From PALSA-555 sp963821325 (lineage in GTDB: Bacteria > Actinomycetota > Acidimicrobiia > IMCC26256 > PALSA-555), in assembly GCA_963821325.1 (NCBI GenBank), contig CAWGDC010000005.1:434001-498000 (forward strand): a stretch of DNA of 64,000 nucleotides. The letters are read 5' to 3'. The notes below the pieces were generated by a model. The model saw nothing but the letters and a program-made list of their open reading frames with translations, was not told where the DNA came from and searched no databases. The position numbers were made by a program, and so were the translations under genes. Positions 38,166 to 47,010 of this stretch are shown piece after piece; within the stretch, counting starts at the first letter, position 1, and every line of letters starts with the position of its first letter.

Positions 38166-39266
38166 ATGTTGGGCGACCCCCAGAACTATCTGGCGGTGAT
38201 CAAGGTCGTCGGCGTCGGCGGCGGGGGCGGCAACGCCGTGAACCGCATGATCGACGCAGGGATCAAGGGCGTCGAGTTCGTCGCCGTGAACACCGACGCC
38301 CAGGCGCTGCTCGTCAGCGACGCCGACGTGAAGCTCGACATCGGCCGCCAGCTCACCCGTGGCCTCGGCGCCGGCTCCGACCCCGACGTCGGCCGCCAAG
38401 CGGCCGAGGACCACCGCGACGAGATCGAAGAGGTGCTGAAGGGCGCCGACATGGTGTTCGTCACCGCCGGCGAAGGCGGCGGCACCGGCACCGGCGGCGC
38501 CCCGATCGTCACCGAGATCGCCCGCAACCTCGGCGCGCTCACCATCGCGATCGTCACCCGCCCGTTCGGGTTCGAGGGCCGCCGCCGGTCCGTGCAGGCC
38601 GACGCCGGGATCTCCCGCGTGCGCGAGAAGTGCGACACGCTCATCGTCATCCCCAACGACCGGCTCCTCGACATCGCCGACGAGAAGGCGTCGCTGCTCA
38701 GTGCGTTCCGGTTGGTCGACGACGTCCTGCTCCAAGGCGTCCAGGGCATCACGGACCTCATCACCACCCCTGGGCTCATCAACACCGACTTCGCCGACGT
38801 GCGGGTCATCATGCAGAACGCCGGTACCGCGCTCATGGGGATCGGCGAGTCGTCCGGGGAGGGACGCGCCATCGGCGCGGCCCGCGCCGCGATCTCCAGC
38901 TCGCTGCTCGAGGCCAGCATCGAAGGCGCCCGCGGGCTGCTCCTGAACGTCAGCGGCCCCGCCGACCTCGGCCTCTTCGAGGTGAACGAAGCCGCCGAGA
39001 TCGTGAAGGAGACCGCCCACCCCGACGCCAACATCATCTTCGGCGCCACCATCGACGACTCGCTCGGCGAGGCGGTGCGCATCACCGTGATCGCCGCCGG
39101 CTTCGACCGCTTCGAAGGGGAGCGCCGCCCCGAGCTGCGCCGCCCCGGCGCCGCCCCGACCCGACGCTCCGAGCCGGTCGGGCTCGTCACCCGCGACGAC
39201 AGCGAACCCGCCGGCGGCGGACGCGACGAGGACGACGAGTTCGACGTCCCCGAGTTCCTGCGCTGA
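38166..39266 (+). CDS. ftsZ: Cell division GTPase FtsZ
   Basis: 366 aa from ATG 38166, which has GGAAGGA 8 bases upstream. VVGVGGGGGNAVNRMIDAG starts the GTPase domain, the tubulin signature is AGEGGGTGTGGAP, and the T7 loop is LINTDFADVRVIMQNAG. The C-terminal tail is short and ends DDEFDVPEFLR, the conserved peptide that binds SepF and other divisome partners; sepF lies 1.4 kb downstream. It polymerises into the Z ring at midcell. The reading frame is open for 206 codons further upstream, so a longer form cannot be excluded, but the Shine-Dalgarno and family length favour 38166. Confidence 0.93.
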   Translation: MLGDPQNYLAVIKVVGVGGGGGNAVNRMIDAGIKGVEFVAVNTDAQALLVSDADVKLDIGRQLTRGLGAGSDPDVGRQAAEDHRDEIEEVLKGADMVFVTAGEGGGTGTGGAPIVTEIARNLGALTIAIVTRPFGFEGRRRSVQADAGISRVREKCDTLIVIPNDRLLDIADEKASLLSAFRLVDDVLLQGVQGITDLITTPGLINTDFADVRVIMQNAGTALMGIGESSGEGRAIGAARAAISSSLLEASIEGARGLLLNVSGPADLGLFEVNEAAEIVKETAHPDANIIFGATIDDSLGEAVRITVIAAGFDRFEGERRPELRRPGAAPTRRSEPVGLVTRDDSEPAGGGRDEDDEFDVPEFLR

Positions 39267-39976
39267 TCCAGCTGCGGCTCGGCCCCGCCCGAGCCGTCTG
39301 GACGGACCGCCACGGCGGCGTCTCCACCGGCCCGTACGCCAGCGCCAACCTCGGAACCCGCACCGGTGACGACCCCGCCGCGGTCGCGACGAACCGGGCC
39401 CGGCTCGCCACCGCGCTCACCCTCGACGACCCGACCGGCTGGTGCTGGCTGCACCAGGTCCACGGCACCACGGTCCTCGACGCCGACACCCCCGACGGCG
39501 CGGACGACCCACCGGCCGACGCCGCCGTGACCCGCACCCCCGGGCGACCGCTCGTCGTCCTCACCGCCGATTGCGCGCCCCTCGTCCTCGCCTGCGACGA
39601 CGCCGTCGCCGTGGCTCACGCCGGCTGGAGTGGGCTGCTCGCCGGGGTCGTCGAGGCGGCCGTCACCCGGCTCCGGGCCGTCGGGCACGGGCCGGTGCGC
39701 GCCGCGCTCGGCCCCTGCATCCACCCCGACCACTACGAGTTCGGCGCCGACGACCTCGCCCGCGTCGTCGCCGCCTACGGGCCCCAGGTGGCCGCCACCA
39801 CCCTCGACGGCCGGCCCGCGCTCGACCTCCCCGCCGGGGTGCGCGCCGCGCTCACCCGCGTCGCCGTCACCGACGTCCACGACCTCGACGTGTGCACCGC
39901 GGCGTCACCCGACCACTTCTCCTACCGGCGCGACGGCGTCACCGGCCGCCAGGCGCTCGTCGCCGTGCTCACGTGA
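39263..39976 (+). CDS. pgeF: Purine nucleoside phosphorylase/laccase-domain protein PgeF (YfiH, DUF152)
   Basis: About 237 aa. WTDRHGGVSTGPYASANLG, WLHQVHGTTVLDADTP, LTADCAPLVLACDDAVAVAH, HAGWSGLLAGVVEAAV, LGPCIHPDHYEFG and CTAASPDHFSYRRDGVTGRQ are family signatures with the Cys/His metal ligands. Members have been linked to removal of misplaced amino acids in peptidoglycan precursors and to purine nucleoside phosphorolysis. No ATG, GTG or TTG fits the start; a CTG at 39263 overlapping the ftsZ stop gives the expected N-terminus. It is coupled to yggS (GTGA, 39973-39976). Confidence 0.85.
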   Translation: MIQLRLGPARAVWTDRHGGVSTGPYASANLGTRTGDDPAAVATNRARLATALTLDDPTGWCWLHQVHGTTVLDADTPDGADDPPADAAVTRTPGRPLVVLTADCAPLVLACDDAVAVAHAGWSGLLAGVVEAAVTRLRAVGHGPVRAALGPCIHPDHYEFGADDLARVVAAYGPQVAATTLDGRPALDLPAGVRAALTRVAVTDVHDLDVCTAASPDHFSYRRDGVTGRQALVAVLT

Positions 39977-40638
39977 CCGACGTCGCGGCGCGGGTCGACG
40001 CGGTCCGGGGTCGCATCGCCGCCGCCGCGGCCCGCGCCGGACGCGACCCGGCCGCGGTCACGCTCGTCGCCGCCACGAAGCTCGTGCCCGTCGAGGCCGT
40101 CGCCGCCGCCCTCACCGCCGGAGTGCGCGACGTCGGCGAGAACCGGGCGCAGGAGCTCCTCGCGAAGGCCCCCGCGCTCGCGCCCCACACCCCCCGCTGG
40201 CACTTCCTCGGCCCGCTGCAGCGCAACAAGGTCGCCGCGCTCACCCCGTGGGTCACCTGCTGGCAGAGCGTCGACCGGCCCGCGCTCGGCGAGACGCTCG
40301 CCCGTCACGCCCCCGGCGCACGCGTGCTCGTCGAGGTGAACCTGGCCGGGGAGCCCCAGAAGGCGGGCTGCGCGGCCGACGACACCGCCGGCCTCGTCGA
40401 CACGCTGCGCCGCCTCGGGCTCGACGTCGCCGGGCTCATGGCCGTCCCCCCGCAACGCGACGACCCCCGCCCCTGGTTCGCCCGCCTCCGCGACCTCGCC
40501 GCGACCGTCGAGGTCGCGGACGTGTCGATGGGCATGACCGACGACTACGAGATCGCCGTCGAGGAGGGCGCCACCCTCGTCCGGGTCGGCCGGGCCCTGT
40601 TCGGCGAGCGTCCCCGATCACAAGCGCCCCAGCAGTAA
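39973..40638 (+). CDS. yggS: YggS-family pyridoxal phosphate homeostasis protein (PLPBP)
   Basis: 221 aa. VTLVAATKLVPVEAVAAAL holds the PLP-binding lysine, then GVRDVGENRAQELLAK, WHFLGPLQRNK, VLVEVNLAGEPQKAGCA, LMAVPP and SMGMTDDYEIAVEEGATLVR, followed by GRALFG. It binds PLP without enzymatic activity and balances vitamin B6 and amino-acid pools. The place between pgeF and sepF is standard for actinobacterial and Gram-positive dcw clusters. Confidence 0.92.
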   Translation: MTDVAARVDAVRGRIAAAAARAGRDPAAVTLVAATKLVPVEAVAAALTAGVRDVGENRAQELLAKAPALAPHTPRWHFLGPLQRNKVAALTPWVTCWQSVDRPALGETLARHAPGARVLVEVNLAGEPQKAGCAADDTAGLVDTLRRLGLDVAGLMAVPPQRDDPRPWFARLRDLAATVEVADVSMGMTDDYEIAVEEGATLVRVGRALFGERPRSQAPQQ

Positions 40639-40679
40639 CCTTGGTGATGGAGGGCGTGCCACCGGTGCACGCGTCGTAG

Positions 40680-41309
40680 ATGGCTTCCCTCTGGCGCCGA
40701 GCCATGGTCTACCTGGGCCTCCAGGACGACGACGAGGAGTACGGCTACGACGCGGGGTACGGCGGCGGCTACCAGGGCGAATACGGCGACGAGACCCACT
40801 ACGCCCCCCACGAAGGTCCCGGCGGGTACGCCGCCGAGCCGCACCGCGTCCCCGAGTACGCCGGCGGCGCCGCCCATCCCGAGCCCCAGGTGCGCCCCGT
40901 CGACACCGGACCCCCGGCGCACGCCCAGCCCGAGTACGGCGAACCGGCCGTCCGGGCCGTGCCCCGCACGGAGGAGCCACCCTCCGGGGTGTCGGTCCCG
41001 CGCTCCCCGGTCGTGCGCAGCGTCCCCACCTCCGCGGCGAAGGTCCACGTCGTCGAGCCGCTCAACTTCAACGACGCGCAGGAGATCGGTGACCGCGTCA
41101 AGGGCAACCAGGCCGTCATCCTCAACCTGCAGGGCAGCGGCCGGGAGCTGCAGCGGCGCATCATCGACTTCTCGAGCGGCCTGGCGTACGCGGTCGGCGG
41201 GTCGATGTCACGGGTCGCCGACTCGGTCTTCCTGCTCACCCCGATGAACGTCCAGCTCTCCGAGGAGGAGAAGGAGCGGCTCGAGGCACGCGGCCTCTAC
41301 CGGCGCTGA
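40680..41309 (+). CDS. sepF: Cell division protein SepF
   Basis: 209 aa. MASLWRRAMVYLGLQDDDEE is the membrane-binding amphipathic N-terminus. A Gly/Tyr/Pro-rich linker (~20-115) follows, then the SepF core: VHVVEPLNFNDAQEIGDRVK, NQAVILNLQG and RRIIDFSSGLAYAVGGSMSR. SepF anchors FtsZ filaments to the membrane, replacing FtsA and ZipA, neither of which is present here. Its target, the FtsZ C-terminal peptide, is intact in this window. Confidence 0.93.
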   Translation: MASLWRRAMVYLGLQDDDEEYGYDAGYGGGYQGEYGDETHYAPHEGPGGYAAEPHRVPEYAGGAAHPEPQVRPVDTGPPAHAQPEYGEPAVRAVPRTEEPPSGVSVPRSPVVRSVPTSAAKVHVVEPLNFNDAQEIGDRVKGNQAVILNLQGSGRELQRRIIDFSSGLAYAVGGSMSRVADSVFLLTPMNVQLSEEEKERLEARGLYRR

Positions 41310-41311
41310 CC

Positions 41312-41554
41312 TTGGGCATCGTCTGCGCGCTCCTCACCGTCTTCATCATCGTGCTCTTCGTGCGCGCCGTGCTGTCGTGGTTCCCGCTGCGACCCGGCAC
41401 CGTCACCGCGCAGATCAACCGGCTGCTCATCGACCTGACCGAGTGGGCGCTGCGTCCCCTCCGACGCGTGATCCCGCCGGTCGGCATGTTCGACCTGTCG
41501 TTCATCGTGCTCGTGTTCGGCCTGCTGTTCCTCCGCACCGCGATCGGCTGCTGA
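41312..41554 (+). CDS. YggT family membrane protein
   Basis: 80 aa from TTG 41312, two bases after the sepF stop. Two membrane helices (VCALLTVFIIVLFVRAVLSW and LSFIVLVFGLLFLRTAI) flank the YggT signature around residues 45-60 (LLIDLTEWALRPLRRVIPP). YggT proteins accompany sepF and divIVA in many Gram-positives and may help place division or osmotic functions; the precise role is unknown. Confidence 0.87.
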   Translation: MGIVCALLTVFIIVLFVRAVLSWFPLRPGTVTAQINRLLIDLTEWALRPLRRVIPPVGMFDLSFIVLVFGLLFLRTAIGC

Positions 41555-41570
41555 GCCCCACCACCCGCTG

Positions 41571-42407
41571 ATGCTGCGGGTCGGCACGTCGGGATGGCAG
41601 TACCGCGACTGGCGCGGCGCGTTCTACCCGCCCACCGTGCCGACGAGCCGGTGGCTCGAGCACTACGCGGCGAGCTACCCGACCGTCGAGGCGAACAGCA
41701 CCTTCTACCGACTCCCGGCCCGGGCCACGTTCGAGCAGTGGGCCGCCCGCACCCCCGACGGGTTCACGTTCGCGGTGAAGGCCAGCCGGTACCTCACCCA
41801 CGTGCGCCGCCTGCGCGACCCCGACGAGCCCGTCAGCCGTCTCCTCGACCACGCCGCCGGGCTCGGCGACCGGCTCGGACCCGTCCTGGTGCAGCTCCCC
41901 CCGACGCTGCCGGCCGACGCCGGGCTGCTCGACGCCGCCCTCGACGCCTTCCCGACCGGGGTGCGCGTCGCGTTCGAGCCGCGGCACCCCTCGTGGGACA
42001 CCGACGCCATCACCGACGTCCTCGCGGCGCACGACGCCGCCCGCTGCTGGTGGGACCGCCGCGGCCGGCGCGGGCCTCTCGTGCGCAGCGCGTCGTGGTG
42101 CTACCTGCGCCTGCACGAGGGGCGCGCCACCCCCGCACCCGGGTACGGCACCCACGCGCTCCAGACGTGGGCGGAGCGGCTCGCGCGCACGTGGGGCGAC
42201 GACGCCGACGGGTACGTGTACTGCAACAACGACGCCCACGCCTGCGCGGTGCACGACGCGTCGACGTTCACGCGTCTCGCCGGCCGGGTCGGGCTCCGTG
42301 TCGCGGCCGCCACCGGCGAGGCGCCGACGCCCCGGACCGCCACGCCGACCCGCCCGCCGCCACGGGATCGGCGCACCACATCGCATCGCGGGACCCGCCG
42401 TCGATAG
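41571..42407 (+). CDS. DUF72 (YecE) family protein
   Basis: 278 aa. LRVGTSGWQYRDWRGAFYP is the DUF72 N-terminus, followed by VEANSTFYRLPARATFEQWA, FTFAVKASRYLTHVRRL, LGPVLVQLPPTL and YLRLHEG, in a TIM-barrel-like fold of unknown activity. YVYCNNDAHACAVHDA is the conserved C-terminal strand. The tail is Arg/Thr/Pro-rich and may not be structured. Its insertion between yggT and divIVA is unusual but leaves the surrounding order normal. Confidence 0.87.
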   Translation: MLRVGTSGWQYRDWRGAFYPPTVPTSRWLEHYAASYPTVEANSTFYRLPARATFEQWAARTPDGFTFAVKASRYLTHVRRLRDPDEPVSRLLDHAAGLGDRLGPVLVQLPPTLPADAGLLDAALDAFPTGVRVAFEPRHPSWDTDAITDVLAAHDAARCWWDRRGRRGPLVRSASWCYLRLHEGRATPAPGYGTHALQTWAERLARTWGDDADGYVYCNNDAHACAVHDASTFTRLAGRVGLRVAAATGEAPTPRTATPTRPPPRDRRTTSHRGTRRR

Positions 42408-42419
42408 GCTGGCCGGCCT

Positions 42420-43403
42420 ATGGCTGCCATGGACGTGACCCCCCAGGAGCTGCGGGACGTCGAGATCCGCGAAGCGTGGCGCGGCTATCACCGCGACGAC
42501 GTCGACGAGCTCCTCGAGCGGGCCGCCGCGACCATCGAGAGCCTCGAGGACGAGGTCCGCCAGGTGCAGCTCCGCGCCGCGCCGGCCGCCGCCCCGCCCG
42601 CGCCGCGTCCCGCGCCCACCCCGCCGCCGGCCCCCGCGCCGGTCGAGCGCCGCCCCCCGGGGATCGACACCGACGTCATCCAGCGCACCCTCGTCCTCGC
42701 CCAGAAGGCCGCCGACGAGGCCGTCGCCGAGGCGCGCAGCAAGGCCCAGCGCCTCGTCGCCGAATCCGAGAGCAAGGCCCACGCCGTCGTCGGCGAAGCC
42801 GAGGCGAACGCCCGGCGGATCGCCGAGACCGAGCGTCGCCGCCTCGACGACGAGATCGCCCAGCTCACCTCGGCGCGCGACACGCTCAACGCCGACGTCG
42901 ACGCGCTCGAGCGCTTCGAGGCCGAGTACAAGAGCCGGCTGCGCGAGGCCATCCGCGCCGAGCTCGCGGCCCTCGAATCGGGGGGCGGCCCCGGCGGGGA
43001 CCGGCCGTCGCTGCGTCCCGTCCACCTCCCCGCGCCGCGGTCCTGGTCGGCGTCGTCGAGCTGGTCCGACACGTCGGCCAGCATGCCGGGGGCCCCGTCA
43101 CCGGCGCTGCCGTCCGCCGGCACCCCCACCGTGAGCATCGACGCCGTGTCGGCGCACGAGCAGTACGACGAGCAGGGCGGCGAGTGGGACGAGACCCCGA
43201 CCGCCGCGGTGGTCGACGACTCGCTGGAGCACAACCTGACCCACGGTAACAGCGACAGCCTCGACGACGACGCGTTCTTCGCGTCGCTGCGCGAAGCGGT
43301 GCGCGACGACACGCCGCTCAGCTCCCGCGAGCCTTCCACCGAGCAGCACTACGAGGGCGACGAGACCGACGACCAGCGCAAGCTGTTCCGCCGCCGCCGG
43401 TAG
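42420..43403 (+). CDS. divIVA: DivIVA/Wag31-type polar growth and septum protein
   Basis: 327 aa. The N-terminal domain TPQELRDVEIREAWRGYHRD followed by DVDELLERAAATIESLE is the DivIVA membrane-curvature module. A Pro/Ala linker (~53-83) follows, then a second coiled coil (VIQRTLVLAQKAADEAVAEA to ~185) and a long acidic Ser/Asp-rich tail. In actinobacteria it scaffolds polar wall growth. ATG 42429 is an alternative start three codons in. The stop directly abuts the stop of the convergent ileS. Confidence 0.88.
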   Translation: MAAMDVTPQELRDVEIREAWRGYHRDDVDELLERAAATIESLEDEVRQVQLRAAPAAAPPAPRPAPTPPPAPAPVERRPPGIDTDVIQRTLVLAQKAADEAVAEARSKAQRLVAESESKAHAVVGEAEANARRIAETERRRLDDEIAQLTSARDTLNADVDALERFEAEYKSRLREAIRAELAALESGGGPGGDRPSLRPVHLPAPRSWSASSSWSDTSASMPGAPSPALPSAGTPTVSIDAVSAHEQYDEQGGEWDETPTAAVVDDSLEHNLTHGNSDSLDDDAFFASLREAVRDDTPLSSREPSTEQHYEGDETDDQRKLFRRRR

Positions 43404-46400
43404 TCAGACCGCCTCGACCCGCGCCCACACCGTCTCGCCGTCCACGTCGAGGGCGACGAGCCCGTCCCGTTCGCCCGGGCCGCGGACCTGCCAGTCGACC
43501 GCGAGCACCTCACCCTGGATCCACGCCGCGTGGGTGCGCGCCGCGTCGGCGATCGGACCCGTCGCGGCGAGCGTGACCCGAACCCGGTCGGACAGCTCGA
43601 GGCCGAGGGCCTTGCGGTGCTCGTTCAGCGCGCGGATCAGCGACCGGGCCCGCCCCTCGGCACGCAGCGCGTCGTCAAGGGTGATGTCGAGCGCCACCGT
43701 GTAGCCCGCGTCCTCGGCCACGACCAGCTCCTCGTCCGCGACCGCCCGCACCACGACATCGTCCGCGCCGAGCGTCACCTCGCCGTCCTCGAGCGTCACG
43801 ACCAGCTGCCCGTCGCGCCGCAGCGCCGCCCGGAGCGCGTCGCCGTCCTCGGCGGCCAGGGCCCGCTGCACCTGCGGCATCCGCGGGCCGAGCCGAGGAC
43901 CGAGGCGCCGGAAGTCCGGCGTGACCGTGTAGGCCAGGAACCCCTCCAGGTCGGCCACCGCCGTCAGGTCGTGCACGTTCAGCTCGGCGGCCACCTCACC
44001 GGCGAGCTCCTCGTCGAGCGTCACGCCAGCGGGCAGCACCATCAGCGCGCGGCGCAGCGGCTGCTTCACCGCCAGCCGGGCGTCGTTGCGCGCCGCGAGG
44101 CCCAACGTCACGAGGCGGCGCGCCACCCCCATCCCGGCCTCGAGGGCGGGGTCACGGGCCGACGTGTCGCTGAGCGGCCAGTCGGCGAGGTGCACCGAGA
44201 CACCGCTCGGGGCGACGACGCGGTGCAGCTCGTCGGCGACGAACGGGCAGAACGGGGCGAGGAGCAGCGTCATGGTCACGAGGCACTCGTGCAGCGTCGC
44301 CGCGGCCGCGCCGTCCTGCGCCTGCCAGAACCGGGGCCGGGAGCGGCGCACGTACCAGTTCGACAGGTCGTCGACGAGCCCGGCGAGGGCCTGCGCCCCC
44401 GCGAGCGCGTCGTAGGCCTCCAGCGCGTCGGTGACCGCCGCGACCGTCGCGTGCAGCCGCGACCGGGCCCACCGGTCGAGGACGTGGCGGGCCGGCACCG
44501 GCGGGCCGGGCTCGAACCCGTCGAGGTTGGCGTAGGTCACGAAGAACGACGCCGTGTTCCACAACGTGAGCAGGAACCGGCGGGTCGACTCGTCGATCAT
44601 CCGCTCGTCCACCCGACGGTTCGTCCACGGCGACCCCGCCGAGAAGAAGTACCAGCGCAGCGCGTCCGCGCCGCGGCTGCGCAGGATCGACCACGGGTCG
44701 ATCACGTTGCCCCGCGACTTCGACATCTTCTGCCCGTCACGATCCACGAGCAGCGCCAGGCACACCACGTTGCGGTACGGGCTGTGCCCGAACACCAGGG
44801 TGTTCACCGCCAGCAGCGAGTAGAACCAGCCGCGGGTCTGGTCGATCGCCTCGCAGATGAAGTCGGCGGGGAAGCGGCGCTCGAACACGTCGGTGTGCTC
44901 GAACGGGTAGTGCCACTGCGCGGCCGGCATCGACCCCGAGTCGAACCAGGCGTCCAGCACCGGCTCCACCCGCCGGGCCCGCCCCCCGCACGACGGGCAC
45001 ACGATCGCGACGTCGTCGACGTCGGGCCGGTGCAGGTCCAGGCCCGCCAGGTCCCGGCCGGCGAGCTCGGCGAGCTCGGCGAGCGACCCGACGCAGGTGT
45101 CGTGCCCGTCGGCGCAGCGCCAGAACGGCAGCGGCGTCCCCCAGAACCGGTCGCGGGACAGCGCCCAATCCACGTTGTTCTCCAGCCAGTCGCCGAAGCG
45201 GCCGTGCTGGATGTGCTCCGGGTGCCAGCCGACCGTCTCGTTCTCGCGCAGCAGGTCGGCCCGCCGGTCCGCGGTGCGGGCGAACCACGTCGGCGTCGCC
45301 CAGTAGATGAGGGGGGTGTCGCAGCGCCAGCAGTGCGGGTAGGCGTGCTCGTAGTCGACGACCCGCTCGAGGCGTCCGCGGGCCGCGAGCTCGTCGATGA
45401 TCGCCGGGTCGGCGTCCTTCACGAACTGGCCGCGGAACGCCGGCACCGACGCGTCGAAGCGCGCCGTGGCGTCCACCGGGTTCAGGACGGGCAGCCCCTC
45501 GGCCTCGCCGACCTCCCGGTCGACCTCCCCGAACGCCGGCGCGAGGTGCACCACCCCCGAACCGTCCTCGACGGTGACGAAGTCGGCGGCCACCACCCGC
45601 GCCGCGTCCGCGGGGAGCGCGAGCACGTCGAAGGGCCGCTCGTAGCGGCGGCCCACGAGCGTGTCCGCCGCGACGTCGCCGACGACGGTCGCGTCGTCGC
45701 CGAGCACCGCGGCGACGCGCGCCGCCGCGAGGATCAGGTCGCGCCGCCCGTCGCGCCCACGGACCCGCACGTAGCGGACGTCGGGGTTGACCGCGGCGGC
45801 GACGTTCGAGAGCAGCGTCCACGGGGTCGTCGTCCAGACGAGCAGGTCGGCGTCCTCGTCGACGAGCGGGAACCGCACGTACACCGACGGCTCGGTGACG
45901 TCCTCGTAGCCGAGCGCCACCTCGTGGCTCGACAGTGCGGTGCCGCACCGCCCGCAGTAGGGGACGACCTTGAACCCCTCGTAGATCAGCCCGGCGTCCC
46001 ACAGCTGGCGCAGATGCCACCAGACACTCTCGACATAGTCATTCGTCAACGTCCAGTACACGTTCGCGGTGTCGAGCCACATCCCGACCCGCGTCGTGAG
46101 CGCCGACCAGTCCTCGACATAGCGGTGCACCGACTCGCGGCAGCGCTGGTTGAACGCCGCGATGCCGTACTCCAAGATCTCGGGCTTCCCGGAGAAGCCC
46201 AGCTCCCGCTCGACCTCCAGCTCGACCGGCAGGCCGTGACAGTCCCAGCCGCCCTTGCGGGCCACGAACCGGCCCCGCATCGTGTGGAACCGCGGGTAGA
46301 GGTCCTTGAACGAGCGGGCCCACACGTGATGCAGCCCCGGCCGGCCGTTCGCGGTCGGCGGCCCCTCGTAGAACACCCACTCCGGGGCACCGTCCCGCCG

Positions 46401-46502
46401 TCGCAGGCTCTCCGCGAACACGTCGTCGTCGGCCCAGCGGCGCAGCACGCGCTCCTCGAGCGCGACCAGATCGGGGTCCGAGCCCAACGATTCGAACGGC
46501 AC
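43404..46502 (-). CDS. ileS: Isoleucyl-tRNA synthetase, type 2 (eukaryote-like)
   Basis: 1032 aa, intact. The HIGH-type motif is in GPPTANGRPGLHHVWARSFK, with KGGWDCHGLPVELEVERELG and VVPYCGRCGTALSSHEVALG following. The editing (CP1) domain includes LLVWTTTPWTLLSNVAAAVN, and KMSKSRGNVIDPW is the second class I motif. The wording of these motifs fits the IleS2 type, which tends to be mupirocin-insensitive, and not the E. coli IleS1 type. The start is GTG 46502 with no obvious Shine-Dalgarno. It is convergent with divIVA and divergent from the DUF167 gene. Confidence 0.93.
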   Translation of the reverse strand: MPFESLGSDPDLVALEERVLRRWADDDVFAESLRRRDGAPEWVFYEGPPTANGRPGLHHVWARSFKDLYPRFHTMRGRFVARKGGWDCHGLPVELEVERELGFSGKPEILEYGIAAFNQRCRESVHRYVEDWSALTTRVGMWLDTANVYWTLTNDYVESVWWHLRQLWDAGLIYEGFKVVPYCGRCGTALSSHEVALGYEDVTEPSVYVRFPLVDEDADLLVWTTTPWTLLSNVAAAVNPDVRYVRVRGRDGRRDLILAAARVAAVLGDDATVVGDVAADTLVGRRYERPFDVLALPADAARVVAADFVTVEDGSGVVHLAPAFGEVDREVGEAEGLPVLNPVDATARFDASVPAFRGQFVKDADPAIIDELAARGRLERVVDYEHAYPHCWRCDTPLIYWATPTWFARTADRRADLLRENETVGWHPEHIQHGRFGDWLENNVDWALSRDRFWGTPLPFWRCADGHDTCVGSLAELAELAGRDLAGLDLHRPDVDDVAIVCPSCGGRARRVEPVLDAWFDSGSMPAAQWHYPFEHTDVFERRFPADFICEAIDQTRGWFYSLLAVNTLVFGHSPYRNVVCLALLVDRDGQKMSKSRGNVIDPWSILRSRGADALRWYFFSAGSPWTNRRVDERMIDESTRRFLLTLWNTASFFVTYANLDGFEPGPPVPARHVLDRWARSRLHATVAAVTDALEAYDALAGAQALAGLVDDLSNWYVRRSRPRFWQAQDGAAAATLHECLVTMTLLLAPFCPFVADELHRVVAPSGVSVHLADWPLSDTSARDPALEAGMGVARRLVTLGLAARNDARLAVKQPLRRALMVLPAGVTLDEELAGEVAAELNVHDLTAVADLEGFLAYTVTPDFRRLGPRLGPRMPQVQRALAAEDGDALRAALRRDGQLVVTLEDGEVTLGADDVVVRAVADEELVVAEDAGYTVALDITLDDALRAEGRARSLIRALNEHRKALGLELSDRVRVTLAATGPIADAARTHAAWIQGEVLAVDWQVRGPGERDGLVALDVDGETVWARVEAV

Positions 46503-46554
46503 TGACGGAGCGTATCGTGACGTGTTCGCGAACCATCCCCGAGAAAGGCGCAGC

Positions 46555-46908
46555 GTGAGCGACGTCGACGACCTCTACACGGTCGACGGTGACACCGTGG
46601 TGCTCGCCGTGCACGTCCAACCCCGAGCGGGTCGCAGCGCCGTCCTCGGACGCGAGGGACACGCGTTGAAGGTGCGCGTCGCGGCCCCACCGGTCGACGA
46701 CCGCGCCAACGAGGCGGCCCGGTCGCTGCTCGCCGACGAGCTCGGGGTCCCCGCGACGTCGATCGAGCTCGTCGCCGGCGCTCGGTCGCGTCAGAAGCGG
46801 TTCCGGGTCCGCGCCGTGGACCGCGAGGAGCTCGACGCCCAGCTCCGCCGCACGCTCCGCGACGCCGACACCACCCCGGGGCCCCGCTCCCGGCTCCGCG
46901 GCGACTGA
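46555..46908 (+). CDS. DUF167 (YggU) family protein
   Basis: 117 aa from GTG 46555, which has GAAAGG 6 bases upstream; an in-frame ATG at 46522 would lack such a site. VVLAVHVQPRAGRSAVLGRE, LKVRVAAPPVDDRANEAARS and IELVAGARSRQKRFRV define the family, a small alpha/beta fold of unknown function often near yggS/yggT. Here it lies on the far side of ileS from that cluster. Confidence 0.87.
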   Translation: MSDVDDLYTVDGDTVVLAVHVQPRAGRSAVLGREGHALKVRVAAPPVDDRANEAARSLLADELGVPATSIELVAGARSRQKRFRVRAVDREELDAQLRRTLRDADTTPGPRSRLRGD

Positions 46909-47010
46909 CACCGCCTCGCAGGCGGCCCGGCCGGCCTCGTCAGGCGGCGGTCAGCGCCGGGAACCCGAGGCAGTACCATCGCACGCTCGCAGGCGGGCCG
47001 AAGGAGACGA

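Noticed and set aside
43530..46505. 991-codon open frame antisense to ileS
   Set aside because: It is a GC-driven shadow with Arg/Val-rich low-complexity sequence; the ileS motifs on the other strand are unambiguous.
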